The notes under the pieces are model-generated. The model saw only the letters and a program-made list of their open reading frames with translations. It was not told where the DNA came from and did not search any database. The position numbers and the translations under genes are program-made. DNA of 64,000 bases from Nocardioides abyssi (GTDB lineage Bacteria; Actinomycetota; Actinomycetes; Propionibacteriales; Nocardioidaceae): the NCBI RefSeq assembly GCF_030412915.1, contig NZ_JAUHJR010000004.1, forward strand, positions 62,001-126,000. The letters run 5' to 3'. Position 1 is the first letter of the stretch. The number at the start of each line of letters is the position of its first letter. Positions 1-8,033 of this stretch are shown here, piece by piece.

Positions 1-135
1 CTACACGCCCTGTCGACAGCGAAGTGGCGTCGCCGCAGTGGCTATCTGGCCCTCGCGGGCTTCGCAGCGTTCCTGTTCAACTTCTTTGGAGTCAACATGT
101 GGATCCCCGGCCTGCACTCCTACGCAGGGGTATGA
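1..135 (+). CDS. ccsB: Cytochrome c biogenesis protein CcsB (CcsA family), C-terminal end only
   Basis: The window opens inside this gene; only the last 44 codons are present, read in frame from base 1 to the TGA at 133-135. The visible tail carries the family's conserved ending, with FNFFGVN followed by WIPGLHSYAG. CcsB/ResC proteins are polytopic membrane proteins that, with ResB, move haem across the membrane and attach it to c-type cytochromes. The next gene starts inside the stop codon (ATGA overlap), so this heads or continues a rightward operon with the copper genes. ResB would be expected just upstream, outside the window. Identification rests on the C-terminal motif alone. Confidence 0.85.
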   Translation, partial: LHALSTAKWRRRSGYLALAGFAAFLFNFFGVNMWIPGLHSYAGV

Positions 136-242
136 GGGACATGAGTGCCACCTCCCAGACCCTGTCCACCGTGGTCATCGGCCTGTTCACACTCATCGCT
201 ACGGCTCTGGCGATGTACTGGATCGCACGAGGCCGGCGATGA
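132..242 (+). CDS. Small single-span membrane protein
   Basis: A 36-residue ORF whose ATG overlaps the ccsB stop and whose own stop overlaps the copC start, so it is translationally coupled on both sides; that is the main reason to believe it. An in-frame ATG at 141 would give 33 residues. It has one hydrophobic span at about residues 14-30 followed by a basic tail (ARGRR), predicting N-out/C-in topology. No family is recognised. Small proteins at this position could be assembly factors for cytochrome or CopD-type complexes, but that is inference from position. Confidence 0.6.
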   Translation: MRDMSATSQTLSTVVIGLFTLIATALAMYWIARGRR

Positions 243-1057
243 CGCATCCCGCGCCGACGACGGCCATGCCCCCACATCCTGCAGCCACCGCCCGCCCAGC
301 GACGGCACTGGTAGTCCGGAGGGCAATTGCGGGGGCTGCGGCAGTGATGTACCGCTGGCTGGACGAGCACCGACAGCTGCGGCGGACGCTGGCCGGCACC
401 GCGCTGGCTGGTGCCGTTCTGATCGGGGCATTGGCGCCGGCAGCCGCCCACACCGCACTGATCTTCATCGACCCGGCCGACGGCGCCCACGTGCCGGACC
501 CACCAACCACCATCACCCTGGTCTTCTCCGAGCAGATGACGCCGGACCTGAGCACCGTCGCGGTGCGCGTCGACGGCGGGCCCGCGGTGCGTGCGCAGGT
601 ACAGCGGGGGGCCAACACCAGCACGCTGATCGCCACGATCCCCGATTCGCTTAACGTCGCCGCAGACCGGGCCCAGGACTGGACGGTTGTCTACCGGGTG
701 GTCTCGCGTGATGGACACCCGGTGACGGGCCAGAGCACCTTGAGGGTCGCGGCCACCCAAACGCCCGCCGGTGACAACCCCAGCAGCAACCCCGGCAGCA
801 ACTCCGCCGACAGCCCCAGCGAAAGTGCCGACGGCGCTCGGACCAGCAAGGCGCCGGCCGCCGCAGGACCGCCGAGCACACCGGCGCCCTCCAACGCCGA
901 CGAAGAGCCAACCTCTAACCCCGGCGCCGCCGAGACCCCGTCCGGCTCGACTGGCACGCCCTGGGCTGCGGTGCTCTTGGCCGGCGGAACACTGGCAGTC
1001 CTGCTGGTGCTCGCCGTGCTGGCGGCGGTTCGCCTGGCCCGCCGGACGGACCAGTGA
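239..1057 (+). CDS. copC: CopC-domain copper-binding protein with C-terminal membrane anchor
   Basis: 272 residues. A basic N-terminus is followed by a hydrophobic export segment (about residues 51-69) ending AAAH, so cleavage would expose a mature N-terminal histidine (H71), as in CopC proteins where this residue binds Cu(II). The CopC beta-barrel spans about 71-165, with PADGA near its start and VVYRVVSRDGHP near its end. A Pro/Ser/Thr-rich spacer and a C-terminal membrane span (about 240-262) follow, typical of actinobacterial and YcnJ-like CopC. The ATG at 239 overlaps the previous stop; an ATG at 347 would give a shorter leader. The downstream CopD starts within its stop codon, which fits copper delivery from CopC to CopD. 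Confidence 0.88.
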   Translation: MTHPAPTTAMPPHPAATARPATALVVRRAIAGAAAVMYRWLDEHRQLRRTLAGTALAGAVLIGALAPAAAHTALIFIDPADGAHVPDPPTTITLVFSEQMTPDLSTVAVRVDGGPAVRAQVQRGANTSTLIATIPDSLNVAADRAQDWTVVYRVVSRDGHPVTGQSTLRVAATQTPAGDNPSSNPGSNSADSPSESADGARTSKAPAAAGPPSTPAPSNADEEPTSNPGAAETPSGSTGTPWAAVLLAGGTLAVLLVLAVLAAVRLARRTDQ

Positions 1058-3192
1058 CCACGTCGCCTGCCCGCCTCGGCGAGTTGGGGGCTGGCCGACG
1101 TCGCGCCCCGATCTTGCTCGGCGGGCTCCTGGTCTGGGCTGTCGCGGTGACGCTGCTGGCCGCCGGACTCTCCGGCGGACTGGCGCCCTTGGGCGTGCCC
1201 GGCCTGCCCGACCCCGGGGTTGTCACCCGGGTCGCGCTACCGACGGTGCAGGTGCTGCGCGACCTGGTCGCGATGGGTGCGGTCGGCGCCCTGGTGGTGG
1301 CTGCGACCTGTGTCCCGCCGGCGCACCCGGGCAAGGACGAGAACATGGTGCGAGGGGTACGAGGGCGGCTGGTGCTGGTCGCACAGCTGTGCGCGACCGC
1401 CTGGGTTGTAGCCGATGGCGCGCTCCTTGCCCTGGTTTACGCCGACACCTCAGGCGCCACCCCCCGCCAGGCCGGGTTCTGGAACGAGGTCGTGTTCTTC
1501 GCTCGTTCCTATGAGCTGGGCCAGTACCTGCTCTGGGGTGCCGCACTGGCCGCGGTGGTCGCGGTGGGCTCCGCTGTGCTCCAGCGGACCCCCACCCTTG
1601 GGCTCGTCGCCGCGATCGCCCTCGTGGCGCTGTGGCCAATCGCGCTGACCGGGCACGCGGCCGGCACGCTGAACCACGACGACGCCGTGAACCTGCAGAT
1701 GATGCACCTCGTCGGCATCAGCGTGTGGTTCGGCGGGCTCCTAGCCGTTGCGCTGATCTGGCGGCAGCTCGGACCGAGCCTTTCGAGTGTGGTTCGCCGG
1801 TACTCGGTCCTGGCCGGCTGGTGCCTGGTGCTCGTCAGCGCTTCTGGACTCGCCGGCGCCTGGCTTCGCCTCCCCAGCCCCGGAGCGGTGTGGTCGTACT
1901 ACGGCGCGCTGCTGGCCGCGAAGGTAGGCGCCGTGGCGTGCCTCGCCGCAGCCGGATGGTGGCACCGACACCACGTCATCGACCGGCTCGACCGGCTCGA
2001 CCGGACCGGACAGAAAGCTGACATCCGCGGCGAGGGCGGCGCCGGGAAGGGCATCGGCGGCGTTTTCGCGCGCTTGGTCGTCGTTGAGCTTGTCGTCCTG
2101 GCGGGCGCCGCCGGCATCGGCGTCGCCCTGAGTCGTACCGCACCACCCGCCCCGGCAGGCGGTCAGGAACCCCTGACGACCGCGCAGTCCATGCTGGGCA
2201 CAGCCATGCCGCCGATGCTGGACGCGGCAGGCTGGTTCACCCGTTGGAGCCTGGACACGCTGTTCTTGCCAATCGCGGGCGGCGCCATCGCCTGGTATCT
2301 CGTCGGCGTGCGCCGGCTGCGTCGACGGGGCGTGGCCTGGTCCTGGCTGCGCACCGCCTCGTGGGTCACCGGCTGGTTGTTGTTCATCTGGGCAACCAAC
2401 GGCGCCCCGAACACCTACGGGCGCGTGCTGTTCAGCATGCACATGGTCCAGCACATGACCATCGCCACGGCGGTGCCGACGTTCCTGGTGCTGGGAACAC
2501 CGGTGACGCTGGCACTGCGGACGCTGCGCCGCCGCACCGACGGCTCGCGCGGCCCACGCGAATGGCTGCTGCAACTAGTCCACTCCCTGCCCGCACAGTT
2601 GCTCGGCCATCCCGTGGTGGCCTCGGCGCTCTTCGTCGTCGGCATGGTCGCGTTCTACTACTCCTCACTGTTCGAAACGTCGCTGGAAGCGCACACCGCC
2701 CACGTGCTGATGACGGTGCACTTCATGGCGTCGGGATACCTGTTCGCGGAGGTGATCGTCGGCGACGACCCCGGCCTACAACGGCCCCCGTACCCCTTGC
2801 GAGCGCTGCTGGTGATGATCACCTTCGGGTTCCACGCCTTGTTCTCGGTCACGCTGATGTCCAGCAGCCGCATCCTGGCCGAAGTCTGGTTCGCAGCACT
2901 CGGACGAGACTGGGGCGACACCCTGGCCGGCGACCAGTACCTCGGCGCGTCCATCGGGTGGGGCATGGGCGAGTACCCCCTCTTGGTCATGGCGATCGCG
3001 CTGCTGATCTCGTGGGTTCGCGCCGATGGGCGCGAACGGCGGCGATTCGACCGGCGCGAGGACCGCGAGAACGGACGACAACTGGCGCAGTACAACGACT
3101 ACCTGCGCCAGCTCTCGGCAGCGGGCAAGCAGTCGTCACCGCCTACCATGACAAGCAGCGGTGAGACGACGACGAAGGAGAGCAGCGGATGA
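1054..3192 (+). CDS. CopD - caa3_CtaG fusion membrane protein
   Basis: 712 residues with about a dozen membrane spans. The first half contains the CopD copper-import domain; its hallmark lies near residue 200, GHAAGTLNHDDA followed by a WFGGLL segment. The second half (about 390-660) is a caa3_CtaG domain, with the HMVQHM motif and a conserved GMGEYPLLVM segment near the end. CtaG-type proteins help insert copper into cytochrome oxidase, so the fusion suggests copper taken up from CopC is passed to oxidase assembly. The GTG start overlaps the copC stop (GTGA) and the C-terminus overlaps the repressor gene by four bases. Such fusions are common in actinobacteria. Confidence 0.9.
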   Translation: MTTSPARLGELGAGRRRAPILLGGLLVWAVAVTLLAAGLSGGLAPLGVPGLPDPGVVTRVALPTVQVLRDLVAMGAVGALVVAATCVPPAHPGKDENMVRGVRGRLVLVAQLCATAWVVADGALLALVYADTSGATPRQAGFWNEVVFFARSYELGQYLLWGAALAAVVAVGSAVLQRTPTLGLVAAIALVALWPIALTGHAAGTLNHDDAVNLQMMHLVGISVWFGGLLAVALIWRQLGPSLSSVVRRYSVLAGWCLVLVSASGLAGAWLRLPSPGAVWSYYGALLAAKVGAVACLAAAGWWHRHHVIDRLDRLDRTGQKADIRGEGGAGKGIGGVFARLVVVELVVLAGAAGIGVALSRTAPPAPAGGQEPLTTAQSMLGTAMPPMLDAAGWFTRWSLDTLFLPIAGGAIAWYLVGVRRLRRRGVAWSWLRTASWVTGWLLFIWATNGAPNTYGRVLFSMHMVQHMTIATAVPTFLVLGTPVTLALRTLRRRTDGSRGPREWLLQLVHSLPAQLLGHPVVASALFVVGMVAFYYSSLFETSLEAHTAHVLMTVHFMASGYLFAEVIVGDDPGLQRPPYPLRALLVMITFGFHALFSVTLMSSSRILAEVWFAALGRDWGDTLAGDQYLGASIGWGMGEYPLLVMAIALLISWVRADGRERRRFDRREDRENGRQLAQYNDYLRQLSAAGKQSSPPTMTSSGETTTKESSG

Positions 3193-3554
3193 GACAGCTC
3201 GGACAACTCGAGGCGGCAGTCATGCAGCGCCTGTGGTCATGGAACCGTCCGGTCTCCGTCCGCGACGTGCTCGAAGACCTCGTCCAGGAACGCCCCTTGG
3301 CCTACACCACGGTCATGACCGTCATGGACAACCTGCACTCCAAGGGTCTGGTTCGCCGCCAGAAGCACGGCCGGGCCTACCTCTACGCTGCCACCTCGAC
3401 ACGCGAGGAGCACACCGCCGAGCTGCTGGGGCAGGTGCTGGCCGACAGCACCGACCGCAGCGCCACGCTCCTGCGGTTCGTCGAGACACTCGACCCCGGC
3501 GAGGTCGCGCAGCTGCGGACAGCGTTGAGCGAACGCGCGGAGGAACCCTCATGA
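3189..3554 (+). CDS. BlaI/MecI/CopY-family winged-helix repressor
   Basis: 121 residues, full length for the family. The N-terminal winged helix (about 1-75) shows the typical series LGQLEAAVMQRLW, SVRDVL, AYTTVMTVMDNLHSKGLV and a wing with RAYLY. The C-terminal helical dimerisation arm is also present. These repressors bind short inverted repeats and are released when cleaved by an M56 protease, whose gene follows with an ATGA overlap. Position in a copper/cytochrome operon suggests a metal- or envelope-stress regulator rather than beta-lactamase control; no beta-lactamase gene of the BlaI-controlled kind is nearby. A possible operator is the dyad at 7685-7708. Confidence 0.9.
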   Translation: MRQLGQLEAAVMQRLWSWNRPVSVRDVLEDLVQERPLAYTTVMTVMDNLHSKGLVRRQKHGRAYLYAATSTREEHTAELLGQVLADSTDRSATLLRFVETLDPGEVAQLRTALSERAEEPS

Positions 3555-4534
3555 CCGCCGCGCTGCTCCTGGCGGCCTACGTGGTGGCCGCCGGCAGCGG
3601 CGGCGCCACGGCCCTGAGCCGGTGGACCTGGATCAACCGCGCCCCCCGCTGCGGGATCCTGGCCTGGCAGGCGCTGTCGTTCTCCGTCGTCCTGGCCGGG
3701 TTCTTAGCCGCTGTGGCACTGGCGCTGCCGTTCTTGCCGCTGCGATACGCCGTCGCCGACCTGTTCGGAGCCCACACGCTCACGGTGATCGAGCACTACG
3801 CGACCCCGCTGGGCCCCTGGCCGGGCATCGCTGCGCTCACCGTCGTCGCGTTCCTCGCCACCAAGCTCGCCCTGACCACCGCCCGGCGGATCCGCCGGGC
3901 CGACCAAGCTCGCCGGGCCCAACGCAAGGCGTTGGCGCTGGTGGGTCACCAACACCCCGAAGGTTTCATCGTCATCGAGCACGCCGAGCCGGTGGCCTAC
4001 TGCCTGCCCGGCGGTGCTGGCCATCCGGACCGTCACGGCACTGTCGTGCTCTCGACCGCGGCGCTGGCACTGCTAACCGACGACGAGCGACACCTCGTCC
4101 TGGGCCATGAGCGCCGTCACCTGCGCGCACGGCACGACCTCGCCCTGGCCTGCGCGGACGCCCTGCGCACCACCTTCCCGCGAGTTGCCGTCTTTGCGGC
4201 CGCACACCGCGAGATCGCGGTCCTCGTGGAAATGGCCGCCGACGATGCCGCCTCGACCGCGCGCGAGCGACGCACCCTCGCCCAAGCGCTGGTCGCTCTC
4301 GGCACGGGTACGCGACCCGAGGTCGCCCTGGGCGCCAGCGACACCGCCGCAGTCCAGCGGGTTCGACGGCTCACCGCTCCGGTCCCACGCCGCCGCGCAG
4401 GTCAAGGATCGATGGTCGCCGCAGCCGCGCTCGCCGTGCTGTCGTTGCCGGTTTCGATCGCCTTGGCCCCCGCCGTCGAGGCCGCGACACGCGACTGCTG
4501 CGCCATCGCGCCGCTGGCGATCGAACCCTCCTGA
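3551..4534 (+). CDS. M56 (BlaR1-like) membrane metallopeptidase
   Basis: 327 residues. Three N-terminal membrane spans are followed by a cytoplasmic zinc-protease domain with HERRH (HExxH) at about residues 185-189 and a downstream EMAADD that would supply the third ligand. A last hydrophobic stretch lies near the C-terminus. There is no penicillin-binding sensor domain, as is usual for actinobacterial M56 proteins, so the inducing signal is unknown. The family is expected to cleave the partner repressor encoded immediately upstream. The ATG overlaps the repressor stop (ATGA). It is the last gene of the rightward operon. Confidence 0.85.
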   Translation: MTAALLLAAYVVAAGSGGATALSRWTWINRAPRCGILAWQALSFSVVLAGFLAAVALALPFLPLRYAVADLFGAHTLTVIEHYATPLGPWPGIAALTVVAFLATKLALTTARRIRRADQARRAQRKALALVGHQHPEGFIVIEHAEPVAYCLPGGAGHPDRHGTVVLSTAALALLTDDERHLVLGHERRHLRARHDLALACADALRTTFPRVAVFAAAHREIAVLVEMAADDAASTARERRTLAQALVALGTGTRPEVALGASDTAAVQRVRRLTAPVPRRRAGQGSMVAAAALAVLSLPVSIALAPAVEAATRDCCAIAPLAIEPS

Positions 4535-4843
4535 CCTCTCGGCCCGGCCCGACGGAGGGCTGGCGCGCCCACGCCGGGTACCGACCACACGTCCACTTCG
4601 TGCGTACCGCCCCCGGTCCGCCGCGCGGCAGCCGACAACTCACCTGCTCAGCGGGGTCGTGGCGCGCCCCCGTCGGGCACGCGCGGGAGGCAGCGTCTGC
4701 GTCGCGGGGCCTGACAGCGAGCGACCACCCTGCAGGACGTCTGCAACGAGAAGTGGCAAGCCGGACGATGGTGCGGGCCCTTGTCGCGGGCCCGAGGTAG
4801 CGGGCCTGACGTAGCGGGCTGGTCCGACAACCGGACGTACCCG
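4535..4843. other. Non-coding gap between two convergent operons
   Basis: A 309-base gap between the M56 stop and the TlpA stop. I see no supported gene. It contains a short imperfect repeat (GTAGCGGGC twice near 4797-4820) and GC-rich stretches able to form weak hairpins, so a bidirectional terminator is likely but not well defined. Confidence 0.5.
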
Positions 4844-5440
4844 TCAACGCGGTGAGGTAGCGACGACCTCGTCGATGAGACCTTCCAGCGTGGACCGGTC
4901 AACCGGTCCGACCACCCGAGCGGCTACCGCACCTTCTGCGTCCAACACGACGGTTGTTGGCACCGCGGCTGCGGTCAAGGCCCCGTTGAACGCCAGAATC
5001 GCCTCGCCACTGTCGTCGGGATGCACGCTGTCGTAGGGCACCTCGAACTTCCGCTCAAACGCGCGGGCGGCGTCGGGACTGTCCCGCACGTTGATGCCTA
5101 CGAACCTCACCCGCTCGCGCGCCGCTGACGCGGCCGCCACGAGGTCCGGCGCCTCTGCGCGGCACGGCCCGCACCACGACCCCCAAACGTTGACGACGGT
5201 GACCGTTCCGATCAGGTCGTCCCTGTCGAGCTGGGCGCCGCCGAGCGTACGGACCGAGAACGGCTCCAACTCGACGCGGTCCTGGGCGTCGTAGAGCTGA
5301 ACGACACCACCTTCGGGACCACCCGACGCCCCCTCGGGCGATCGGTCGGGCCAGAACATCACCAGGACCAGGAGGATCACCAGCGTGCAGCCGAACACGC
5401 CGGCGAGGATTCCTCTGGTTCGCGCGGCGGAGGCGCTCAC
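4844..5440 (-). CDS. TlpA/ResA-like membrane-anchored thioredoxin
   Basis: 198 residues. One N-terminal membrane anchor (about 10-30) is followed by an extracytoplasmic thioredoxin fold of the AhpC/TSA-Redoxin type. The active-site motif WCGPC has its cysteines at residues 90 and 93, and the cis-proline region is AVPTTVVLD. Such proteins take electrons from CcdA and keep apocytochrome c haem-binding cysteines, or copper-site cysteines, reduced. The GTG start overlaps the ccdA stop (GTGA), so the two are translationally coupled. It is the last gene of the leftward thiol operon. Confidence 0.9.
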   Translation of the reverse strand: MSASAARTRGILAGVFGCTLVILLVLVMFWPDRSPEGASGGPEGGVVQLYDAQDRVELEPFSVRTLGGAQLDRDDLIGTVTVVNVWGSWCGPCRAEAPDLVAAASAARERVRFVGINVRDSPDAARAFERKFEVPYDSVHPDDSGEAILAFNGALTAAAVPTTVVLDAEGAVAARVVGPVDRSTLEGLIDEVVATSPR

Positions 5441-6222
5441 AGCGGCGCCTGCCAGCCAGCAACGACTGCCTGTAGCTGGGCGACCAGCTCCGCCCACACC
5501 CCACTCACCTGCAACACCCCGACTCCAATCAACAGCAGTCCACCGCCCCGGGTGATCCACCTCGAGTGCGCCCCGACCCAGCGAAACAGCCGCATCGACC
5601 GCGTCAGGGACACCGCCGCCACAAGGAACGGCACTCCCAAACCGAAGGCGTAGAACAACGACAGGACCGCGCCTCGCGAAGCGGTCGCCGAGGTGGTCGC
5701 CAACGTCAATACCGCCGCCAGAGCCGGTCCTACGCACGGGGTCCAGCCGACACCGAAGGCCGCGCCTAGCAATGGCGCACCCCACAGGCCGGCCCGGGGC
5801 GCCAGACGAGGCCGGACGGTGCGGCCCAGCACCGGAAGCTGGCCAGCGACTCCGGCGAAGAGCACGCCGAGCAGGATGGTCAACGCCCCAGATACGCGCC
5901 AGATGAGGGCCTGGTTGGTTGCCAGTTGCGCGCCGATCGAGCCAAGCGCCAACCCGTAGCTGGCGAAGACGACCGCGAACCCCAGCACGAACAAGCCGGC
6001 GCCGGTCACCGTGCGCCACCGACGTGCGGGGCGACCCCCGCGCAGCTCGCGCGTCACCTCCGACTCAGCGCCCGCCATGCCGGCCACGTACGAGAGGTAG
6101 CCCGGCACGAGCGGCAAAGAGCACGGGGTGAAGAACGACAGCAAGCCCGCCGCCAGCGCAACCGGCAACGCGATCAGCATCGAACCATCGAGGATGGCGC
6201 CCTGTGCGCCGCCAAGATCCAT
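5437..6222 (-). CDS. ccdA: CcdA-type cytochrome c biogenesis thiol transporter
   Basis: 261 residues with six predicted membrane spans. The redox cysteines are in the family motifs FFTPCSLPLVPGY (C34) and GWTPCVGP (C163). CcdA carries electrons from cytoplasmic thioredoxin across the membrane to an extracytoplasmic TlpA/ResA-like partner, encoded immediately downstream with an overlap. The ATG at 6222 is chosen because an AGGGG sits about nine bases upstream; a GTG at 6228 is an alternative. The upstream VKOR gene ends 13 bases earlier, so one transcript is expected. Reductive (CcdA/TlpA) and oxidative (VKOR/DsbA) pathways are thus encoded together. Confidence 0.92.
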   Translation of the reverse strand: MDLGGAQGAILDGSMLIALPVALAAGLLSFFTPCSLPLVPGYLSYVAGMAGAESEVTRELRGGRPARRWRTVTGAGLFVLGFAVVFASYGLALGSIGAQLATNQALIWRVSGALTILLGVLFAGVAGQLPVLGRTVRPRLAPRAGLWGAPLLGAAFGVGWTPCVGPALAAVLTLATTSATASRGAVLSLFYAFGLGVPFLVAAVSLTRSMRLFRWVGAHSRWITRGGGLLLIGVGVLQVSGVWAELVAQLQAVVAGWQAPL

Positions 6223-6235
6223 CGTCACCGGCCCC

Positions 6236-7006
6236 TCACACCAGCGTCGACCAGTACGACCAGAACCGCACCCCGACGAGCGCAAGCACGCCGAGGACAA
6301 CCAGCAGCAGAATGGGGGCGTGCCAAGCCTGGACCACCCGCAGCGCCGGACTCCGGGCCAGGCGCGCCCCGAAGACGCCGGACTTGGCGTTGCGCAACGT
6401 CAGGTACCAGAACATCGGCACCACCACCGCCCACACGACCATGCAGTAGGGGCACAGGGCGCCGATGCGGTACACGCTCTGGAAGACCAGCCACCCCACC
6501 AGCGCCAGTGCCGCGGTTACGCCCAGCTGCAGTCCCAGCCAGTACCAGCGCGGCAGGCGTGCCCCCGTGAGAAGGACGACCGCGGTGGTGACCACGATCG
6601 GGAACAGGCCCACGCCAAGGACCGGGTTGGGGAAACCCAGCAGCGATGCCTGGCTTGAGGCCATCACCGAGCCGCAACTCAGCACCGGGTTGAGGCTGCA
6701 GGACGGAACGTAGGTCGGATCCTCGGCCAGGCGCAGCCGCTCGACGAGCAGCACCGCCGAGGCGACCAGCCCGAGCGCGGCGCCGACCAACAAGCCCCAC
6801 GCCAGGCGCCGATCGTCGGCTGCGTCGGCGACGCCGGCGCGCGCGCTCGCGAGCCCCGGGTCGGCGTCCGCCCGAACGGCGCGAGGTCGACCTGGCCGAC
6901 CAGTAGCCGAGAGGGGCTTGCTGGACGCGGCGCCCGCCGACGAGGGCCAGGCGCCCTGATGCGACGAGCCGAGCCCGGAGCCGCGCCCCGGGCGGTCGTC
7001 GGTCAC
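6236..7006 (-). CDS. Vitamin K epoxide reductase (VKOR) family thiol oxidase
   Basis: 256 residues: a low-complexity, probably cytoplasmic N-terminal 65 residues, then a four- to five-helix VKOR domain. Its four key cysteines are all visible: C103 and C111 in PSCSLNPVLSCGSV, and C185 and C188 in LCPYC. In actinobacteria VKOR replaces DsbB, re-oxidising DsbA-like proteins and passing electrons to menaquinone. Its presumed partner DsbA is encoded just upstream with a GTGA overlap. The N-terminal extension has no trans-fused thioredoxin domain. Confidence 0.92.
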   Translation of the reverse strand: MTDDRPGRGSGLGSSHQGAWPSSAGAASSKPLSATGRPGRPRAVRADADPGLASARAGVADAADDRRLAWGLLVGAALGLVASAVLLVERLRLAEDPTYVPSCSLNPVLSCGSVMASSQASLLGFPNPVLGVGLFPIVVTTAVVLLTGARLPRWYWLGLQLGVTAALALVGWLVFQSVYRIGALCPYCMVVWAVVVPMFWYLTLRNAKSGVFGARLARSPALRVVQAWHAPILLLVVLGVLALVGVRFWSYWSTLV

Positions 7007-7662
7007 TTCTTGATCGCCTCATCCAGCGCGGTGTGGAAGTCCTCGATGCTCTGCGGCTGGAACGGCTGACCGTCGATGTAGAACGTCGGCGTGCCCTGAA
7101 CGCCCAGCGCCAGCCCGTCGTCGACGTCGCGCTGCACCCGGTCGGCCACCTCCTTGGAGGCGTAGTCGGCGTCGAACTTTGCCATGTCCAGGCCCAGGTC
7201 CTCGGCGAAGCCGCGGAACAGGTCGTCATGGGGCTCTTGAGCCTCGCCCCACGAGGACTGGGTCTCGTACATCTTCGTGTACAACGCCTCGAACTCGCCC
7301 TGGCGTGCCGCGGCCTCCACGGCACGAGCGGCGCGTTCGGCGTTGAAGTGGCCCGGGAGCGGGAAGTAGCGCACGACAAAAGTCACCTCGCCGGCGTACT
7401 TCTCTCTCAGCTCCTCCACGACCGGGAACGCCGCGCCGCACGCCTCACACTCGAAGTCCAAGAACTCCACGAACGTCGTACCGCTGGTCCCCTTCTCGCC
7501 GAGGATTCGGCTGTCCTCGCGGACCACCGCGCTGGCCTGTTCCGGGCTACTGACCGGTCGAGGCCCATCGCTCTCGCGCTGCTGGGCGACGAAGAACACC
7601 GCGACCATCGAGACGATCAGGGCCACGGCAGCAACAGCCGCAACCTTCGTTTGTGTGCGCAT
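7003..7662 (-). CDS. DsbA-like membrane-anchored disulfide oxidoreductase
   Basis: 219 residues. An N-terminal anchor (about 7-27) precedes a DsbA/thioredoxin_4 fold. The active site is C72-E-A-C75 in FECEACGAAFP, and the cis-proline loop is GVQGTPTFYIDGQ, as in the mycobacterial DsbA/DSBA-like oxidoreductases. It should introduce disulfides into exported proteins and be re-oxidised by the VKOR encoded next. The ATG at 7662 is preferred over upstream in-frame codons because GAGG lies 11-14 bases upstream and the resulting N-terminus forms a clean signal anchor. It is the first gene of the leftward operon; the dyad at 7685-7708 lies just upstream. Confidence 0.9.
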   Translation of the reverse strand: MRTQTKVAAVAAVALIVSMVAVFFVAQQRESDGPRPVSSPEQASAVVREDSRILGEKGTSGTTFVEFLDFECEACGAAFPVVEELREKYAGEVTFVVRYFPLPGHFNAERAARAVEAAARQGEFEALYTKMYETQSSWGEAQEPHDDLFRGFAEDLGLDMAKFDADYASKEVADRVQRDVDDGLALGVQGTPTFYIDGQPFQPQSIEDFHTALDEAIKK

Positions 7663-7684
7663 TGAACCTCGACACCTCTCCGTG

Positions 7685-7708
7685 ATTACTACCGCGCATA
7701 GTAGCAAT
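7685..7708 (-). promoter_or_regulatory. Candidate operator dyad upstream of the dsbA-VKOR-ccdA-tlpA operon
   Basis: The 24 bases form an interrupted palindrome, ATTnCTAC-n8-GTAGnAAT, ending 23 bases upstream of the DsbA start. On the minus strand it contains TACTAT, a plausible -10 element, so a protein bound here would block transcription. It is one of very few AT-bearing dyads in the window. BlaI/MecI-type proteins bind dyads of comparable size, but the half-site is not one I can match with certainty. Confidence 0.45.
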
Positions 7709-8033
7709 GCGGGTGGCGGGCAGCCCGGCCACCAGAGGTAGTCGCCGGAGCGTCCGGGCTCGAGGTCCGCGCACGCGAGCGCCGCGCACCCCCAGCCGAC
7801 CCCTTGGGGGTGGTGGACACGCCTTTGCGCGACAGGGTGAGGCAGCAGCGCCCAGGCAACGTCGTCGACGCACCGATGTTGAGACGAAAACGATCCCGTG
7901 TCCTAGCGGAGCAGGGCACTGGATCGCGTCGAGACAATCGAGGCCGCAACTATTCGCGTCGCGCTGAGCCGGTCCGCCCGAGACTTGCAGGATCCGGCGT
8001 ACCGACCACCTCTCAGGCCAGGGCGAACCTCGC
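7709..8033. other. Non-coding stretch between atpF and the thiol operon
   Basis: 325 bases with no supportable gene. Both flanking genes read leftward: the stretch lies downstream of the lone atpF and upstream of the operon dyad. No transposase, integrase or tRNA is seen. Confidence 0.5.
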
